From the NCBI GenBank assembly GCA_030704615.1, contig CM060733.1:46626001-46690000 (forward strand): 64,000 nt of DNA, written 5' to 3'. The DNA is from Takakia lepidozioides (taxonomy: Eukaryota > Streptophyta > Takakiopsida > Takakiales > Takakiaceae). The notes under the pieces were generated by a model. That model was not told the DNA's origin and did not search any database. It worked only from the letters and a program-made list of their open reading frames with translations. Of the stretch, positions 43,001 through 55,000 are shown piece after piece (positions within the stretch are counted from its first letter, which is position 1; each line of letters opens with the position of its first letter). Both the position numbers and the translations under genes were made by a program.

Positions 43001-45786
43001 CTATACTTACAAGATATGAGAACCACTGGAGCCTGAGTCCTCCCTTGCTCCCTACTCAAAAATGATAGCTGTAGGAGTGTACTGACTGTAGATGCTGGAC
43101 TTCTCCTCTCAGCAATCTACGAGGATAGAACAGCAGCCTGTGTGCTGCGCTTTGCCTTAGCCTCCCCCTTCAATTCTCAACAAAGGGGTGCGCCTCCCCT
43201 AGCCGTCATAAGCCCTAATTACCTAACTAACTGTCCTAATGGTTAACTGAATCTGAGCTGACTTTCAACAGGTGTGAGTGTGCAAAGACCTCTTAGTACT
43301 GGCTATGATGTAAGGCTTTAGACCAAGTTGAGAGTTAATCCAAATGTCCATGTACCAGGTTGATTTTGAAATAAGAGCTGGCATTGTAGAAAAGCACTCC
43401 TAATCTACCCTTCTCGAGTGACAGATGTGATGTTGTTTCCATGACGGTCAGTTTATGGAAAAGGAGATGGGAAGAAGGAGGATAAGTTTTTCTCATGGAA
43501 AATGCAAGAGAATGGATGACAGGTAGTGAAGATTTGTGACTTTGGCATAGCTCGCTTGGAGCCTCCTACTGTTAGTAGCTCAAGGGAAATGACAGCAGAG
43601 ACAGGAACTTACCGCTGGATGGCACCTGAGGTAGACAATTTTATCTTCCTCAATACTTCTTTGACTGCTTGTTGTCTATGAAAGTGATCATTGGGGAGTC
43701 CGGAATGACCAGGCTCTGCAAGCCTGGGAGGTGAAATAGCTCCCACAGTTTTCAAACCTTACACTATTTTTTTTTAACGACTAGGCTTAAAACCTGCACA
43801 AACCCAGTAAATATATCACCAGACATAGGTGAATGCAGGTGGACGGCCTGAAGGTAGCTTGCATGAATGCTTCTCCGTTGGTGTATCCAGGGTCATATTG
43901 GTCAGACCTTGGCCACTTCCTTCTGTTGAGAGTTGCCATTTCAAGTGCATAGGGTCTCTGGACCAATATTTACCTGATCACACATGGAATCTTCTACATA
44001 GAGACCATTGACAATAGGCATCTTCTTTGCACTTTACCGTCATCTTTTATTGTATCTGAGGCTTGAGACTGACACATGGCTTTCATTGTGTAGGTATTGG
44101 AGCATAAGCCATATGACCACAAAGCAGATGTCTACTCATTTGGCATCACCCTGTGGTACATCTCTCTCTCTCCTTTGTTGTCCTTTGTTGTCCCTTGCGG
44201 CCTCCCATGGAAGTAATACATCTTGTTTTTTCTCTCGCTTTTCCTCTGTCTGCTCCCTTGGTCAATAGGTCTTTGTGGGGTGCTTGTTGGGGGCCCCAAT
44301 CTCTTCCTGCTGAATGCTTTCTGTTGCCCCATAAGCTCTTTGAGCTTTCCACGGACGCCATAAACTATCATTTTATTTGATTTCCGTTCCTGTCCTGCCC
44401 TGTACTTCTGGGTCTATGACTGCAAGTCTATGGCAACCAAGGACGGAGAACATTGCTTGTAGGACGTAGATGAGTGTCATGAGGTCATGGTCAGGGTCAT
44501 GGAGTGGAAGAGAAATTTATATTAGATATAATGTCAATGCAGGCTTGCCTGGTCATGTGGTGAGTCTGGAATCAGTTTGAAAGTTAGTTCCACTTTTGGA
44601 TTGAGCATGGCCTCCCCGCTCCAGCTGGAGGGCAGGATCTTATGGCGTCACAGCTTTTGGATGTTCACTCTCTTTCTCTGTGTGAGGGTTAAACTAACTT
44701 GATTTCCCATTTATTTGGAGCAGGGAGGTTTTGACAGGAGAGGTGCCATACTGGGGTTTGACACCCCTGCAGGCAGCCATTGGTGTTGTACAGCGGTATG
44801 TCCAATGCCTTGCTCTCTTATAATAAAAACCTTGATTGTATGAGTATGATTGCATTTTCTGATTATTCCCTGGAAGCATGTCATTTTCAGGGTGATTTGC
44901 CAGTTGCGTGTATTGTACCAGTGGGAAAAAAATATCCAGGGGATGATTGTAAGTATCAAAAGCAAGCTGACATGGTTGGATTATCTTTAAGGGGGCTCCG
45001 CCCAGTTATTCCCTCTTCTGTCCCTGAGAAGTTGGCGACTCTAGCGCAATATTGTTGGCAGCAAGAACCAAGGCAGCGGCCTGAATTTAGCGAGGTACAT
45101 CCCTGGAAACTTTTGTGCCTGTCACGAAAAGAAATTGTGTTGTCCTTGCCTACAATCTTCAGGCTGATTTTTCCTGGATCTGGTGCTCATTGTGAAATTG
45201 TTCCTAGCCTATTCCAATATATAGATCATTGAATAACCACTTTGGATGTTTCAAGAGCGATGGTTAGGCTGAGCAGGGCCCTGTTTTGTGGTGAAGTTAT
45301 AACCAGGTTAGGACATCCAAGAGATTTGAATGGTTTGAAGCAAACCTATTCAGCAGTTTAAGAGAGATACTTAGTGTACTAATTTCAACTCATGTGTGCT
45401 GTTGTTGAGTTCTCCTACGCTTCAGAATAGTATGATGGCAGGAGATATTTCTTTCTCATACCATGGAGGGTAGTGCTTGTGTGCTAGGAGGCCAACCATC
45501 CAGTCGGGTAGAGTTGTGGCAAGGCAACAGTGGTTGAGGCTTGATTCCAATCTTAGTTGAATGCCTAGTTGCATTTCTTCCTTGGAAGACCATAAATTTA
45601 CCCCTGGATATGGTCTACGATATCCCTCTCCAATTGGAACCATCAGCTTCTGACTTTTTCAATGGTCTGAACTGACATGCCATGCATTTGTAGGTGCTAA
45701 CAGTGCTAGAGGAGATGGTAACTCCACCAACCCTCTTCAGGAGAGGCTTGTTTGGGAAGAAGCTGCTATCCCACCACAATTTGTGA
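37031..45786 (+). CDS. ACT-domain Raf-like dual-specificity kinase (STY8/STY17/STY46-like), 13 exons
   Basis: Exons: 37031-37200, 38693-39278, 39545-39619, 40257-40394, 40833-41023, 41316-41408, 42177-42275, 42696-42753, 43523-43630, 44094-44155, 44724-44795, 44992-45094, 45694-45786. All joins are GT-AG and in phase, giving 615 residues. The N-terminal region carries [19 protein letters not shown] as in plant STY kinases, then a Ser/Pro-rich linker. An ACT regulatory domain follows (about 222-277: [38 protein letters not shown]). The kinase domain starts at 324 with glycine loop GNGSSG, lysine 351 in [12 protein letters not shown] (D458, N463), DFG (D476), [10 protein letters not shown] and a C-lobe ending RQRPEFSE. 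These cytosolic kinases phosphorylate Ser/Thr/Tyr; in Arabidopsis the relatives phosphorylate chloroplast transit peptides. The ATG at 37031 is the only in-frame ATG ahead of the conserved part; an extra upstream exon is possible. All catalytic residues are present. Confidence 0.9.
41597..41810 (-). repeat. Dispersed repeat R1, intronic copies 1 and 2
   Basis: Inside kinase intron 6, minus-strand matches to gttgggggcccc, ccataagctctgtgagcttt and ccatggacgtaa...catttcatttc occur at 41597-41695 and, shorter, at 41757-41810. The core aagctct-n-tgagctt is palindromic. Other copies: 44279-44390 and 57826-57897. Probably a small non-autonomous element; ends not defined. Confidence 0.6.
41860..41990. 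repeat. Dispersed repeat R2, two partial copies
   Basis: The words tactcatgagacattgtttg, ttgtggcca and cagtttgggcggaa recur. Related copies are at 60474-60560 and 61052-61140, in introns of the CCAR1-like gene. No coding potential. Confidence 0.55.
44279..44390 (+). repeat. Dispersed repeat R1, copy 3
   Basis: In kinase intron 10; contains gttgggggcccc, ccataagctctttgagcttt and ccacggacgccataaa, matching the inverse of 41597-41695 over about 100 bp. Confidence 0.65.
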
Positions 45787-48700
45787 CTGTCACTTGGTAT
45801 CATAGAAACCCTTCCAACGAAGTCCAAGCTGTCCAATTTGGTATAGTTCTTCGTCTGTATTTTCGTGTACATGCCTACATTCATCTTTTGATTTGGTATG
45901 ATTTTTTTTGTATCTAATTCTTAGCATTGAACATCCACTCACCAGGATCAAAGCACCAGGATGGTGTGCCTGCAACAAGTTAGGGTAGTGCCTCAGTATA
46001 GTATGCATTCACCTTGACTTGCCAATTGGATCATTTCAAACAAGAGACATTGTATCATTATTGGCCCCAAGTTTGGGTGGGCCCTGTCCATTAAAGGATG
46101 GCCCAGGAATTGAAAAGGGGGGATGAATAGTAAGCTACACCAGGATTTGAGGAAACAATCAATGTGTAGGGGGTCCAAAAAATGATGGTAGGAAGGCGAC
46201 AGCTATTAAATGGAAGATGGTTCAGGTGCCAATTTGGTTTAGATAGAGTTGGTGAGAAGTGGTGGTTTCTAGGGGTGACATGTGTGGGTCAGCCTTCTAG
46301 AAAGGTCTAAGAGGTGGGGGCCGCCAACCTGAGAGGGTATATAAAGGAGAACAGCACTCTCTTTCCTCTAAGTTAGGACCTACTTTAGTGGGCTCTGCAC
46401 ATGCAGGGCCCAAGAAAATGCAAACATGAACCATAGCTATGTTAATTAATAGAACAGGTGAGCAGATTGGCATAGTCTATTCATGAGAGAATTTTTTAGC
46501 AGTCATGTGAGGATTTTGAAGGTTTCAGCTATGTACAGCAAGGTGTTGCCTGGCATATCTTACTGGCCCTTCCTTTCATTCACCAATCTTTTTTCCAGGA
46601 CCACTAGCAAGATCTAAAACTTTGGAGTACTCATGCATACAGCCTTGGATCTGCAGAATGCTTATGTCACATGGAAGCCTTTGTCATGAACTAACTCTTC
46701 AAATCCATTTTCCTTATGGAGGATTGGTAAATTTCATTAGAGTGCATGGACTAATAACAGGAACTACCACTGACAAGTACACCGAAGTCAGTGGAGCTGT
46801 GTTGAACCTGAGCAGTAGACAAACAGAGAGTGCTGCTGAAGAACATGGGTAACATGTCCTGACTAGGGTGAAATAGTTGTGTCATCACTGCACACTCTGC
46901 AAATTCGGAAGTGGCAAAAGATGCAGGTAGCATATGAAAATGTCTTGATACACAAACCTCAAACAGCTTTCTGGGTTTGTGGAGGTGAAAGGAGCACCAA
47001 AGTTGATGGCAGGCACATGGCTATACCTCAAACACATGCTCTGCGAAGCGAGCGGCAAGCAGGCAAAGTCATCCTTGACAATGCCAGCAGAATCCTTGAG
47101 CCAAGTATGTCATCTTCAAACCCCAAATCCAACTTGAATACTGTTTTGAATTAGCCCACTTTCCCTTCAACTGGAAACTTGAAAGGCTCTATCAACAACT
47201 CATCACCTCATCACCTCATCGAGCAAGTACCTAGAGCTGTACTGAACTAACCTTTCCACTACAGCTTCATGCAGCATCCACACGAGTCCCAGTCAGTACA
47301 GAATTTATGCTTCAGACTTCCCTTCAACCACCTCAGTACATACTGCAAAGTACTACAACATTGGCTATCTACTTTTCCAGCACAGTACCGTCAGCAAAGC
47401 GTGCCTGCAAGCAGATGAACATCAAAAGATTGAGAGATCAGACAAATTCCCGTCCTGAACACTTTAAAGTGTGGCCATGGTCGCATGTGGTGCTCTGTTT
47501 TGTCACGTGGATTGCATGTATCTTCTGATTATTCTCGCAGCCGTCAAGTAGATGACCTGTAACACATGCACCTTCCTTCCACGCAGGGACAGAAGCTGCG
47601 CAAACACTCCAACTTCTGCGATCGGATCTACTTACACTCCGTCCTTGCGATCTTGAATCTCAAGCTAAGTTCCAACCTTGTCCATTTCGATTTTCCTCAT
47701 CACATTTCACAAAATGCTCCATTCCAACAAGGATCCTAGTCGTGCTTTAGATTTCCAGTGTTTTTCCCAGATCATCGCTGGCAACAAGCGTGTGTACTCC
47801 CGAAATGCCGCTGCTTTATACCCTCGCAGTTATGAGTTGGGATCCATAAAAGCAGACCGGTACAGGAGTCTGGCTACCTGCCACACACGCCTGTGTGGGA
47901 ATTGAGGTTATAATATAGTATCTCTGACACCGCTTTCCAACATCCCCTCGTCCTTGAAAAGTGAATGTCTGCTTCTCCAGCATGTCACTCGCATCCACTA
48001 ACTACCCACAAATGCCAAAAGCGGAGAGATGCCGCGTTCCCACATAGATCCTCAACAAATAAACCCCGCCCCAAATTTGGAGGTCCAGACTCCAAAATGT
48101 CAAGCAGGAGGAGCAACGCGACATCTTAGTTGGAATTTGGAGAAAGCTCCAACTGAAGGCGTGTGATGTAATTTAAGTTAAGTTAGGGATCTCACATCTC
48201 AACCCGCCTCGCTTGTTTTGAATGTGCAGATTGCAGATACCTAGGTAGATCTCTTGATGCAAGGCCATAACTCCCTGCCGTAAGACACCGACGTACGTAT
48301 GTACTCCCATTGGGGTGGTGTAAGCTGATTTAAAGGGGAAGGCTGCATGCTGCTGAGCATATTGGAGTAAAGGAGGGACCATGATATGGTCGGTTAGGCA
48401 TTTAACAGCAGAGGGGTGTTTTCTCGAATCCCGGTGCATAGCCGCCATAGGGTGGTTGCTAGATGAATAGTGGGCTCCGATCTCATCATCGTCGTCAGCA
48501 GAGCTCTAAATTAGTACGTCTTGATCATCCCACCATCATCGGTTGATGATGATCGAGTCTGGTAGTTGCGTGGCGTGAAAGAGGGGATATGGGCAGGTGT
48601 CGATGTGGAAGAGGGGAGGGAAGCTGCCCTGCAGGGGATGTCCTTTTGCATAACCGGCTGTGAGCCGCTGCTGTGGCTTACCCATCTTTTGTCTGACGCG

Positions 48701-48852
48701 CTGCTCCTCTGATAGCGTGCACAGACTGCTCTACTAATTGCGAGCTTTTGCATTGCCTCCAAGTGTGTAGTGGGAGGAAGACTTGTGGCTGGCCGCTGCA
48801 GTTTCGATAGAGAGCTGGAGAATATACAGGTAAGGACAGTGTTGAGAGGACG
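45787..48852. other. Intergenic region, kinase to aminopeptidase
   Basis: Three kilobases with only short unconvincing frames. A TATA-like TATATAAAGG sits at 46338-46347, followed by a CT-rich stretch, but no gene starts after it. The last few hundred bases hold the aminopeptidase promoter and leader; nothing specific was recognised there. Confidence 0.4.
46338..46347 (+). promoter_or_regulatory. TATA-box-like motif without an identified gene
   Basis: TATATAAAGG in a GC-richer context. Possible core promoter of an unseen transcript or of an LTR remnant; no supporting features. Confidence 0.25.
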
Positions 48853-50637
48853 ATGGCACCCATAGATCCACACTCGTATACTGACTCCTCCCACCCGCTC
48901 ACTCGCCATGTTGGGCTGTCACTCTTCCTCGATTTTCCCAGCAGAGTTATATCAGGCACTGCTACTCTGACCCTGGAGGCCCCGCATGAGGGAGCGTTTT
49001 TCCTGGACACAAGGGACTTGACTGTAGACAGCGCCGTGGACGCCCAGGGTAACCCTCTTTCTTTCTCTCTCCAAGAGCCTGACGAAGTGCTGGGCTCTCG
49101 TTTGATCGTGTCTCTGCCTCAAGGAACAGACAAGTTCTCCGTCACCTACAGAACCTCGCCTACAGCTTCGGCTGTGCAATGGCTGGAACCCTCACAGACT
49201 GCTGGTGGGAAGCAGCCTTATGTGTTCACGCAGTGTCAGGCAATCCATGCCCGCTCGATTTTCCCTTGCCAGGACACTCCCAGAGCCCGAATCAAGTACT
49301 CGGCCGACGTGAATGTGCCTGCAGATACTACAGTGGTCATGTCAGCTGCTCATGTTGGCAGGTTCGATGAAGAGGACGGTCGAGCGCTGGAGCGCTTCAC
49401 GATGCAGCAGCCCATTCCTCCTTATCTTTTTGCGCTCGCGGCTGGCAACATTGATCATCTGGACATAGGCCCCCGTTCCAGGGTGTACGCGGAGCCTTCT
49501 GTGGTGAAGGCAGCCGCGTATGAGTTTGCCAACACAGAGTCAACCATCAAGCAGGCTGAGGCTTTGTTTGGGCCGTATGAGTGGGAGCGCTTTGATGTGC
49601 TGGTGATGCCCCCGAGTTTTCCCTACGGTGGGATGGAGAATCCGCGCATGGTGTTTCTAACCCCCACACTCATAGTGGGGGACCGCAGCGGAGTGGAGGT
49701 GGTGGCCCACGAGCTAGCTCACAGCTGGACCGGGAATCTCATCACCAATGCCACTGCCAATGATTTCTGGCTGAACGAAGGATTTACAACCTACGCTGAG
49801 CGTCGAATTGTGGAAGCTCAGGAGGGGGAGGATCGCGTGGGATTGCACTTGGGCTTGGGCTGGGGCGGACTCAAGGAGGAGATCGATCGATTTAAGGATA
49901 AGCCGCAGTTCACCAAATTGAAGATGGATTTGAAAGGGGTAGATCCCGATGAGATCTATTCGCGAGTCCCTTACGAGAAGGGCTTCCACTTTCTCCGGCG
50001 CCTGGAGAGTCAGATGGGGCGGCCCAGTTTCGATGATTTTCTTAAGAAGTACATCGCCAAGTTCAGGTTCCAGTCGATCGACACAGAGACGTTCTTAGGA
50101 TTTCTCCAGGAGCAAGTCCCAGGCATCGAGAATGCGGTTGATTTGAACACATGGGTGTATGGGACCGGCATACCCGCCGATGCAATTGAGCCAAGCTCGG
50201 GAGTCCTCAACAAGATTTTGGGGCTGGCTGCAGCATTTCAGGCTGGACGGTGGCTTACCAACTCGGAGACCCAGCATTGGCAGACCCAGGAGTGGGTTGT
50301 CTACTTAGACAACTTGCCCAAGAAACTGAGCGCCGACCAGATGAACGAGCTTGACAAACAGTTCCATTTCTCTTACTCCAAGAACTGGGAAATTCGGGTT
50401 GCATTCTTAACAATAGCAGCCCAGTCCGGCTACCAGCCATGCTTTCCAGCAATAGAGGAGGCGCTGCATAGTGTGGGACGTATGAAATATTTGCGACCTC
50501 TTTACTCCGGGCTTGTGGAGGGCTCTGCAGAGGGCAAGGAGCTCGCCAAGCGAGTGTTTGTGGACGCCAAGCCCAAGTATCACCCCATCGCACAAACCAT
50601 AGTTCAGGGATTGTTGACAAAAGTTGGTCTATTGTGA
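48853..50637 (+). CDS. LKHA4: Leukotriene A4 hydrolase-type M1 aminopeptidase, single exon
   Basis: Complete 594-residue frame, ATG 48853 to TGA 50637, no introns. It belongs to the M1 zinc metallopeptidase family, LTA4H branch: aminopeptidases of the cytosol, some with epoxide hydrolase activity. Landmarks are QCQAIHARSIFPCQDTP (about 127-143, substrate-binding Q), the exopeptidase motif FPYGGMENP (256-264), the zinc site HELAHSWTGN with H286 and H290 and third ligand E309 in WLNEGFT, and the transition-state tyrosine in VPYEKGF. The C-terminal helical repeat domain typical of LTA4H is present (for example QWVVYL-like strand, then SAEGKELAKRVFVDAKPKYHP). Length is close to human LTA4H (about 610). 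All catalytic residues are conserved. It stands alone, facing the convergent CCAR1-like gene about 1 kb downstream. The absence of introns contrasts with both neighbours. Confidence 0.95.
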   Translation: MAPIDPHSYTDSSHPLTRHVGLSLFLDFPSRVISGTATLTLEAPHEGAFFLDTRDLTVDSAVDAQGNPLSFSLQEPDEVLGSRLIVSLPQGTDKFSVTYRTSPTASAVQWLEPSQTAGGKQPYVFTQCQAIHARSIFPCQDTPRARIKYSADVNVPADTTVVMSAAHVGRFDEEDGRALERFTMQQPIPPYLFALAAGNIDHLDIGPRSRVYAEPSVVKAAAYEFANTESTIKQAEALFGPYEWERFDVLVMPPSFPYGGMENPRMVFLTPTLIVGDRSGVEVVAHELAHSWTGNLITNATANDFWLNEGFTTYAERRIVEAQEGEDRVGLHLGLGWGGLKEEIDRFKDKPQFTKLKMDLKGVDPDEIYSRVPYEKGFHFLRRLESQMGRPSFDDFLKKYIAKFRFQSIDTETFLGFLQEQVPGIENAVDLNTWVYGTGIPADAIEPSSGVLNKILGLAAAFQAGRWLTNSETQHWQTQEWVVYLDNLPKKLSADQMNELDKQFHFSYSKNWEIRVAFLTIAAQSGYQPCFPAIEEALHSVGRMKYLRPLYSGLVEGSAEGKELAKRVFVDAKPKYHPIAQTIVQGLLTKVGLL

Positions 50638-51613
50638 GTGAGGACCTCTCGTCGCTCTCCTACACTCCACCTCCAGGGGTGGAATGATGCCAGATTTTGC
50701 AGTAACCATTTTAGCGGGTGGGTGACGGCAGAATGCCATTTATGCAATGCAATGAATGTGTTCCTACAGGTAGAGAGCTCAGGGAAAGAATTGAAAACCC
50801 TGCAACAAAGCTTTCTTTCCCTCAGTTCTTAGACTGAAAATGACAAAAGAGATCTGTTTTGAAGAAGGGGTGTTTCAACTAAAGACACCCCAAAATCTGA
50901 GGAGATTTGAGTATGTTTATGTTGGCAGGTTGATGGGACAATACACCAACTGATCTGCTGCCTTCATAACCATTTTTACCATGAATCATTTATTTCCTCT
51001 CTAATGTCATACCCCCTGGCAAAATGTCTTGCAACAGACACCTGTGGATGGGTTTCTCTTGCCCTCTTCAGCCAGCCCAAGAGTTGGTAAGGTTTTCAAA
51101 CATGGTGTCATTGCTAATGTCTTTAGGAAATATTGTTAGCGTAGGTAGATTGATGGGGTAGGTACCAGCAGTACATTTGTGCAGCAGGAAGAAAAAGCTC
51201 TAGGCATTCAACACCAAATTTACCCGGATTTTGCCCACACAAAGCATCAGATGGATAGTACTGCTAAAGCCCATCACCCAGATGCTTCATTGACCCTACA
51301 TAACCAGCACAATGTCATATGCCTTTACTGTTTTAAAATATTCTGTTTGGTACTGTGAAGTCTTTCCAGGCTTTGATAATTATGCAGCCTGGATGGGCAA
51401 TGCCACTATAACTATAAAAATCATGAGCCAATAGAAATTGGTCAGCAAAGCATGCTTCTAACTCATGTACGATGAAATAGATTTCCTTAGCACTTTTCCT
51501 TAGCACTAACCCATGTCCTCCACCTCTGGCTCCTATGACCAACCTCTTTAAGATTTCCCAGTTCTGCTGTGTTAAGTGCAGGAGTTCAAAGATAAACACG
51601 GTAGAACATAACC
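50638..51613. other. Convergent intergenic region
   Basis: About 1 kb between the ends of the aminopeptidase (+) and the CCAR1-like gene (-). It should hold both 3-prime UTRs. No gene or repeat recognised; no clear AATAAA for either gene was fixed. Confidence 0.4.
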
Positions 51614-52025
51614 CTACTCCACTGGCCCTATTTCCACCTCTACCTCCTTCTCTGTAAAGCATTGGTAGATTATGCGCTCATCACGGGATGTCTTGTTACT
51701 TTCCACCACTGCACATCCTACCAGATCCTGCCATCCCCACAATGAATCAGCAATGACTGTCCATGCCATCCATGCGCTGACGACAGAAAAAGAGAAGCAG
51801 CAGAAACTTATTCTTCCTTCCACAGGAGAGCCAGAGGGAGAGGGAGTTCTTCAAGCAGAAAAGAACTTTGCTTGCCGCAACCTTGTGACCAAGGGCCCTT
51901 CAAATGGATTGACACAGTAAGATCTAGCCGTTCCCAGTTGGTCAGAATGGAACCAAAGAAGTGTACCAAGACCCCAGTAATTGGTTGGCGGTCGAGTGTC
52001 TCATGCAATAGAAGCTGGTAGAGAG

Positions 52026-52066
<41 letters not shown>

Positions 52067-55000
52067 ATAACATTCGCCCTCATTAAAACCATACTGGAGA
52101 GAGCCCAAATTTAACGTGGGACAAATGGAGACAAAGAGAAACTTCATAACATCCAAAGAGGGCCCCAAAAGTCCATGGGACATAGAACAAAAGAGACTCA
52201 TATGTGTTCTTAGCAACATACCTTGACGTTTCTATGGGACAGAAATTTGCCGATGGAGTGCAAGAGACGGCGTAAATCCTCCGACTGCAATCCCAATGAG
52301 AATTGACATGGTTTAATACGAGAAATACAGTATACGAGTATGGGATCAGGTCGTTCCTTGTCAGTGAAGTCATATTAATCTTCGTTTCCACCACAACAGC
52401 ATCACACCTTGAACATGTATGTACCTTGATGCCTTTCAGGTGAAGAAACATTCAAGGCATAGCATAGTCTACTTGACGCCAGAAAGTACATGTCCGTAAC
52501 ATGTGTAACTGTGATGCAACCAGACTACATGTGCATGGATACAATCAGATGTGCTTGAGATGCAGATTCACTCTGAAATAATCAAGGTCACTGCTTAGCA
52601 TATAGTATGTTGCACGGGTACATATCATTCCCTACTTTGCCAGCTACAGATATGGAAGTATCCAATTTTGCTTTAAAGGATGATCGCTACAAAGAGTGCA
52701 AAAAGCGCACATACCTTGAGGTATCCGACCCCATTTTTATCAAAGTAGCGGTAAGCCTGCAAGCACCAGAAACTTTCCTTACAACAACGTTGTCGAGATT
52801 CTCACAATCCCTCCTCCTAATCTCATTTTTGGCTACAGTTAAACCCTACGTCCTTTCTATGCTCAATATCAGGCCATTGAATGTAAACAAGTCCACATTC
52901 AGCTGTAGTGTTAGGAATCACAAGGACTATGCTCATGATGCTGTGATAGCATGTGTGCCACAAACAAGCATTGAGAATATCACTCTCCATATAATCACCA
53001 GTTGAATGTCGCACTAGGGAGGAATGGACCCATCACATTGTGCTTGCTCTAACCTTGTTGTCATAGATACAGCAGAACTGTAGATGCTCTAACCACTGTC
53101 TCACATGTACACAAAAACAAGGCAAATTGCTAAGGATGAAGGATTTAAAGGAACCATATATTTGGGTACCCTACAACCTGTCTGTCATTCGTCTGTCTTC
53201 TTCATAACTGTATGTGTTGGTGGAGGTCAAAGGAGAGGAGAAAGAGACTGAACATGCATGGCCTATGTGGGCAGCCATACCTGGAGCAGCTCCTGGTCCA
53301 CCACCACCTTCTTCTCCACCCTTCGTTCCTCGACTTTCTCTTCCTGTGAAACATATAACATGGGCACAATCAATAATAGAACCATAAACCAAGCACAGAA
53401 ATTGGTTACAGCTTGAGCACGATTTCTAGCCTAGTTTTACTATTTACGTGAAATGATAATCCATCTGGCAGATGAATGCTCCTCTCCCCAGAAGAATGCC
53501 AAAAAACGATTTGGCAACTCATCTACAACAGCAGGGTACAACAACATTCTCCACAGCTGATTCAGGGTACATACCTCCAATGAAGGCTCAGTGGTATCAG
53601 CCAACCAACCAACCATTTCAACCATTTCAACCATTTCAGCATCCCCTTCCGTCACCTCCTTTATTTCCTCATCGCTGGCCTCCATGATCTCTACACCGTC
53701 AGCAGTAGCCTCATGAACATCACCCACCTCTGACTCTTTCTTCCTGCCCCCTTCGTCCATTTTCTCCCTGTCGATTCCATTCTCCTCTATCTTCTCTGGT
53801 TTCATGACTTGTTCCTCAGTTTTCATCTCCATTTCAGCTCTGACCTCTGTCTCTAATTTAACCTCCGTCACATCTGGTTTGTCTGAAAACTTACTGCGCT
53901 TGCGCTGTGAGGATGAACCCTCAGCATCTGTGTCTTTCTCATTTTCAGGCTTTCGCTTCCGTTCCTCTCTCTGGCGGGCGTAACTCACCTCCCGTAACAT
54001 CTGCCATGTCTCCTTGTTTGGTGAGATGCACTCCAGATACAGAGGAAAGATACTAAGCATGCTTAAAGACAAGTATTGGAAGAAGATGCACTCATTGGTT
54101 TTGCCTTCCTACTGCAGACTAAGACATAACAGCCTTGACAGCTTAACCCTGGAAGGAATACTGACCTTCCTGGAACAGATCATTGGGATTTGATCAACGA
54201 AGGTATAAAGCTCTGTGAACAGTGGCACTTGTCCACACTTTACCAACAATACACTTACAAGGACCTGAGGGATTGTAAGTGCTGCAATTGAAAGCATACT
54301 ACAAAGGAGTGTTGATTTCAGCACTGTTCAGTGCCGTACCTCTCATAGACTTGGACATTTGCTGCTGTGGAAGCACAGCTAACTACACTATAGTTAGAAA
54401 AGGGATGAGGTAAGGGAAGCTGAGAGGGAGAGTAAGAGTTGCTTGACCCAGTAACTTTACATCCCTTGCACAACATAAAACCTTCAGGGGGAGCACAGCA
54501 GACAATAAAAAAAAAGCTGGGACGAGCCTCCAGCAGATTTCCCATCTCTTTTATCTTGTATTCAAGGAAGAGATGTCAACAACAGTCTGATGCTCTGAGA
54601 AAAAGCCATTTCAGAGCTTCAGAGCTCCATTTCAGAGCTCCATTTCAGAGTTTCCGCAAAATGTCTTCATTGCATCAGGCTTCTCTGGCCGCCTATTACC
54701 TACTGTCTTGGTATAAGAGTGTATGCTGACTATTGAGGCCCCAACCAGGCCCACATGGACATCCTGGCAGTGGCCTGTCTTGTGTGATTTGTCAGACTGA
54801 AAGTGCCATATGTTTAACTATGGCAATGAAAGATGACTCTCACATTAGGATTTAAACTTCCAGCACTAATGCTTCAACATGCAGGCATAACAAAAGCAGA
54901 TGGAGATCCAAACCCTGCAACATATTTTGCTGTTTCTACAGAACATGTAACATTTTATAACTGCTCAGGAAGATACCTTATGACCTCAAGAAAATGGACC

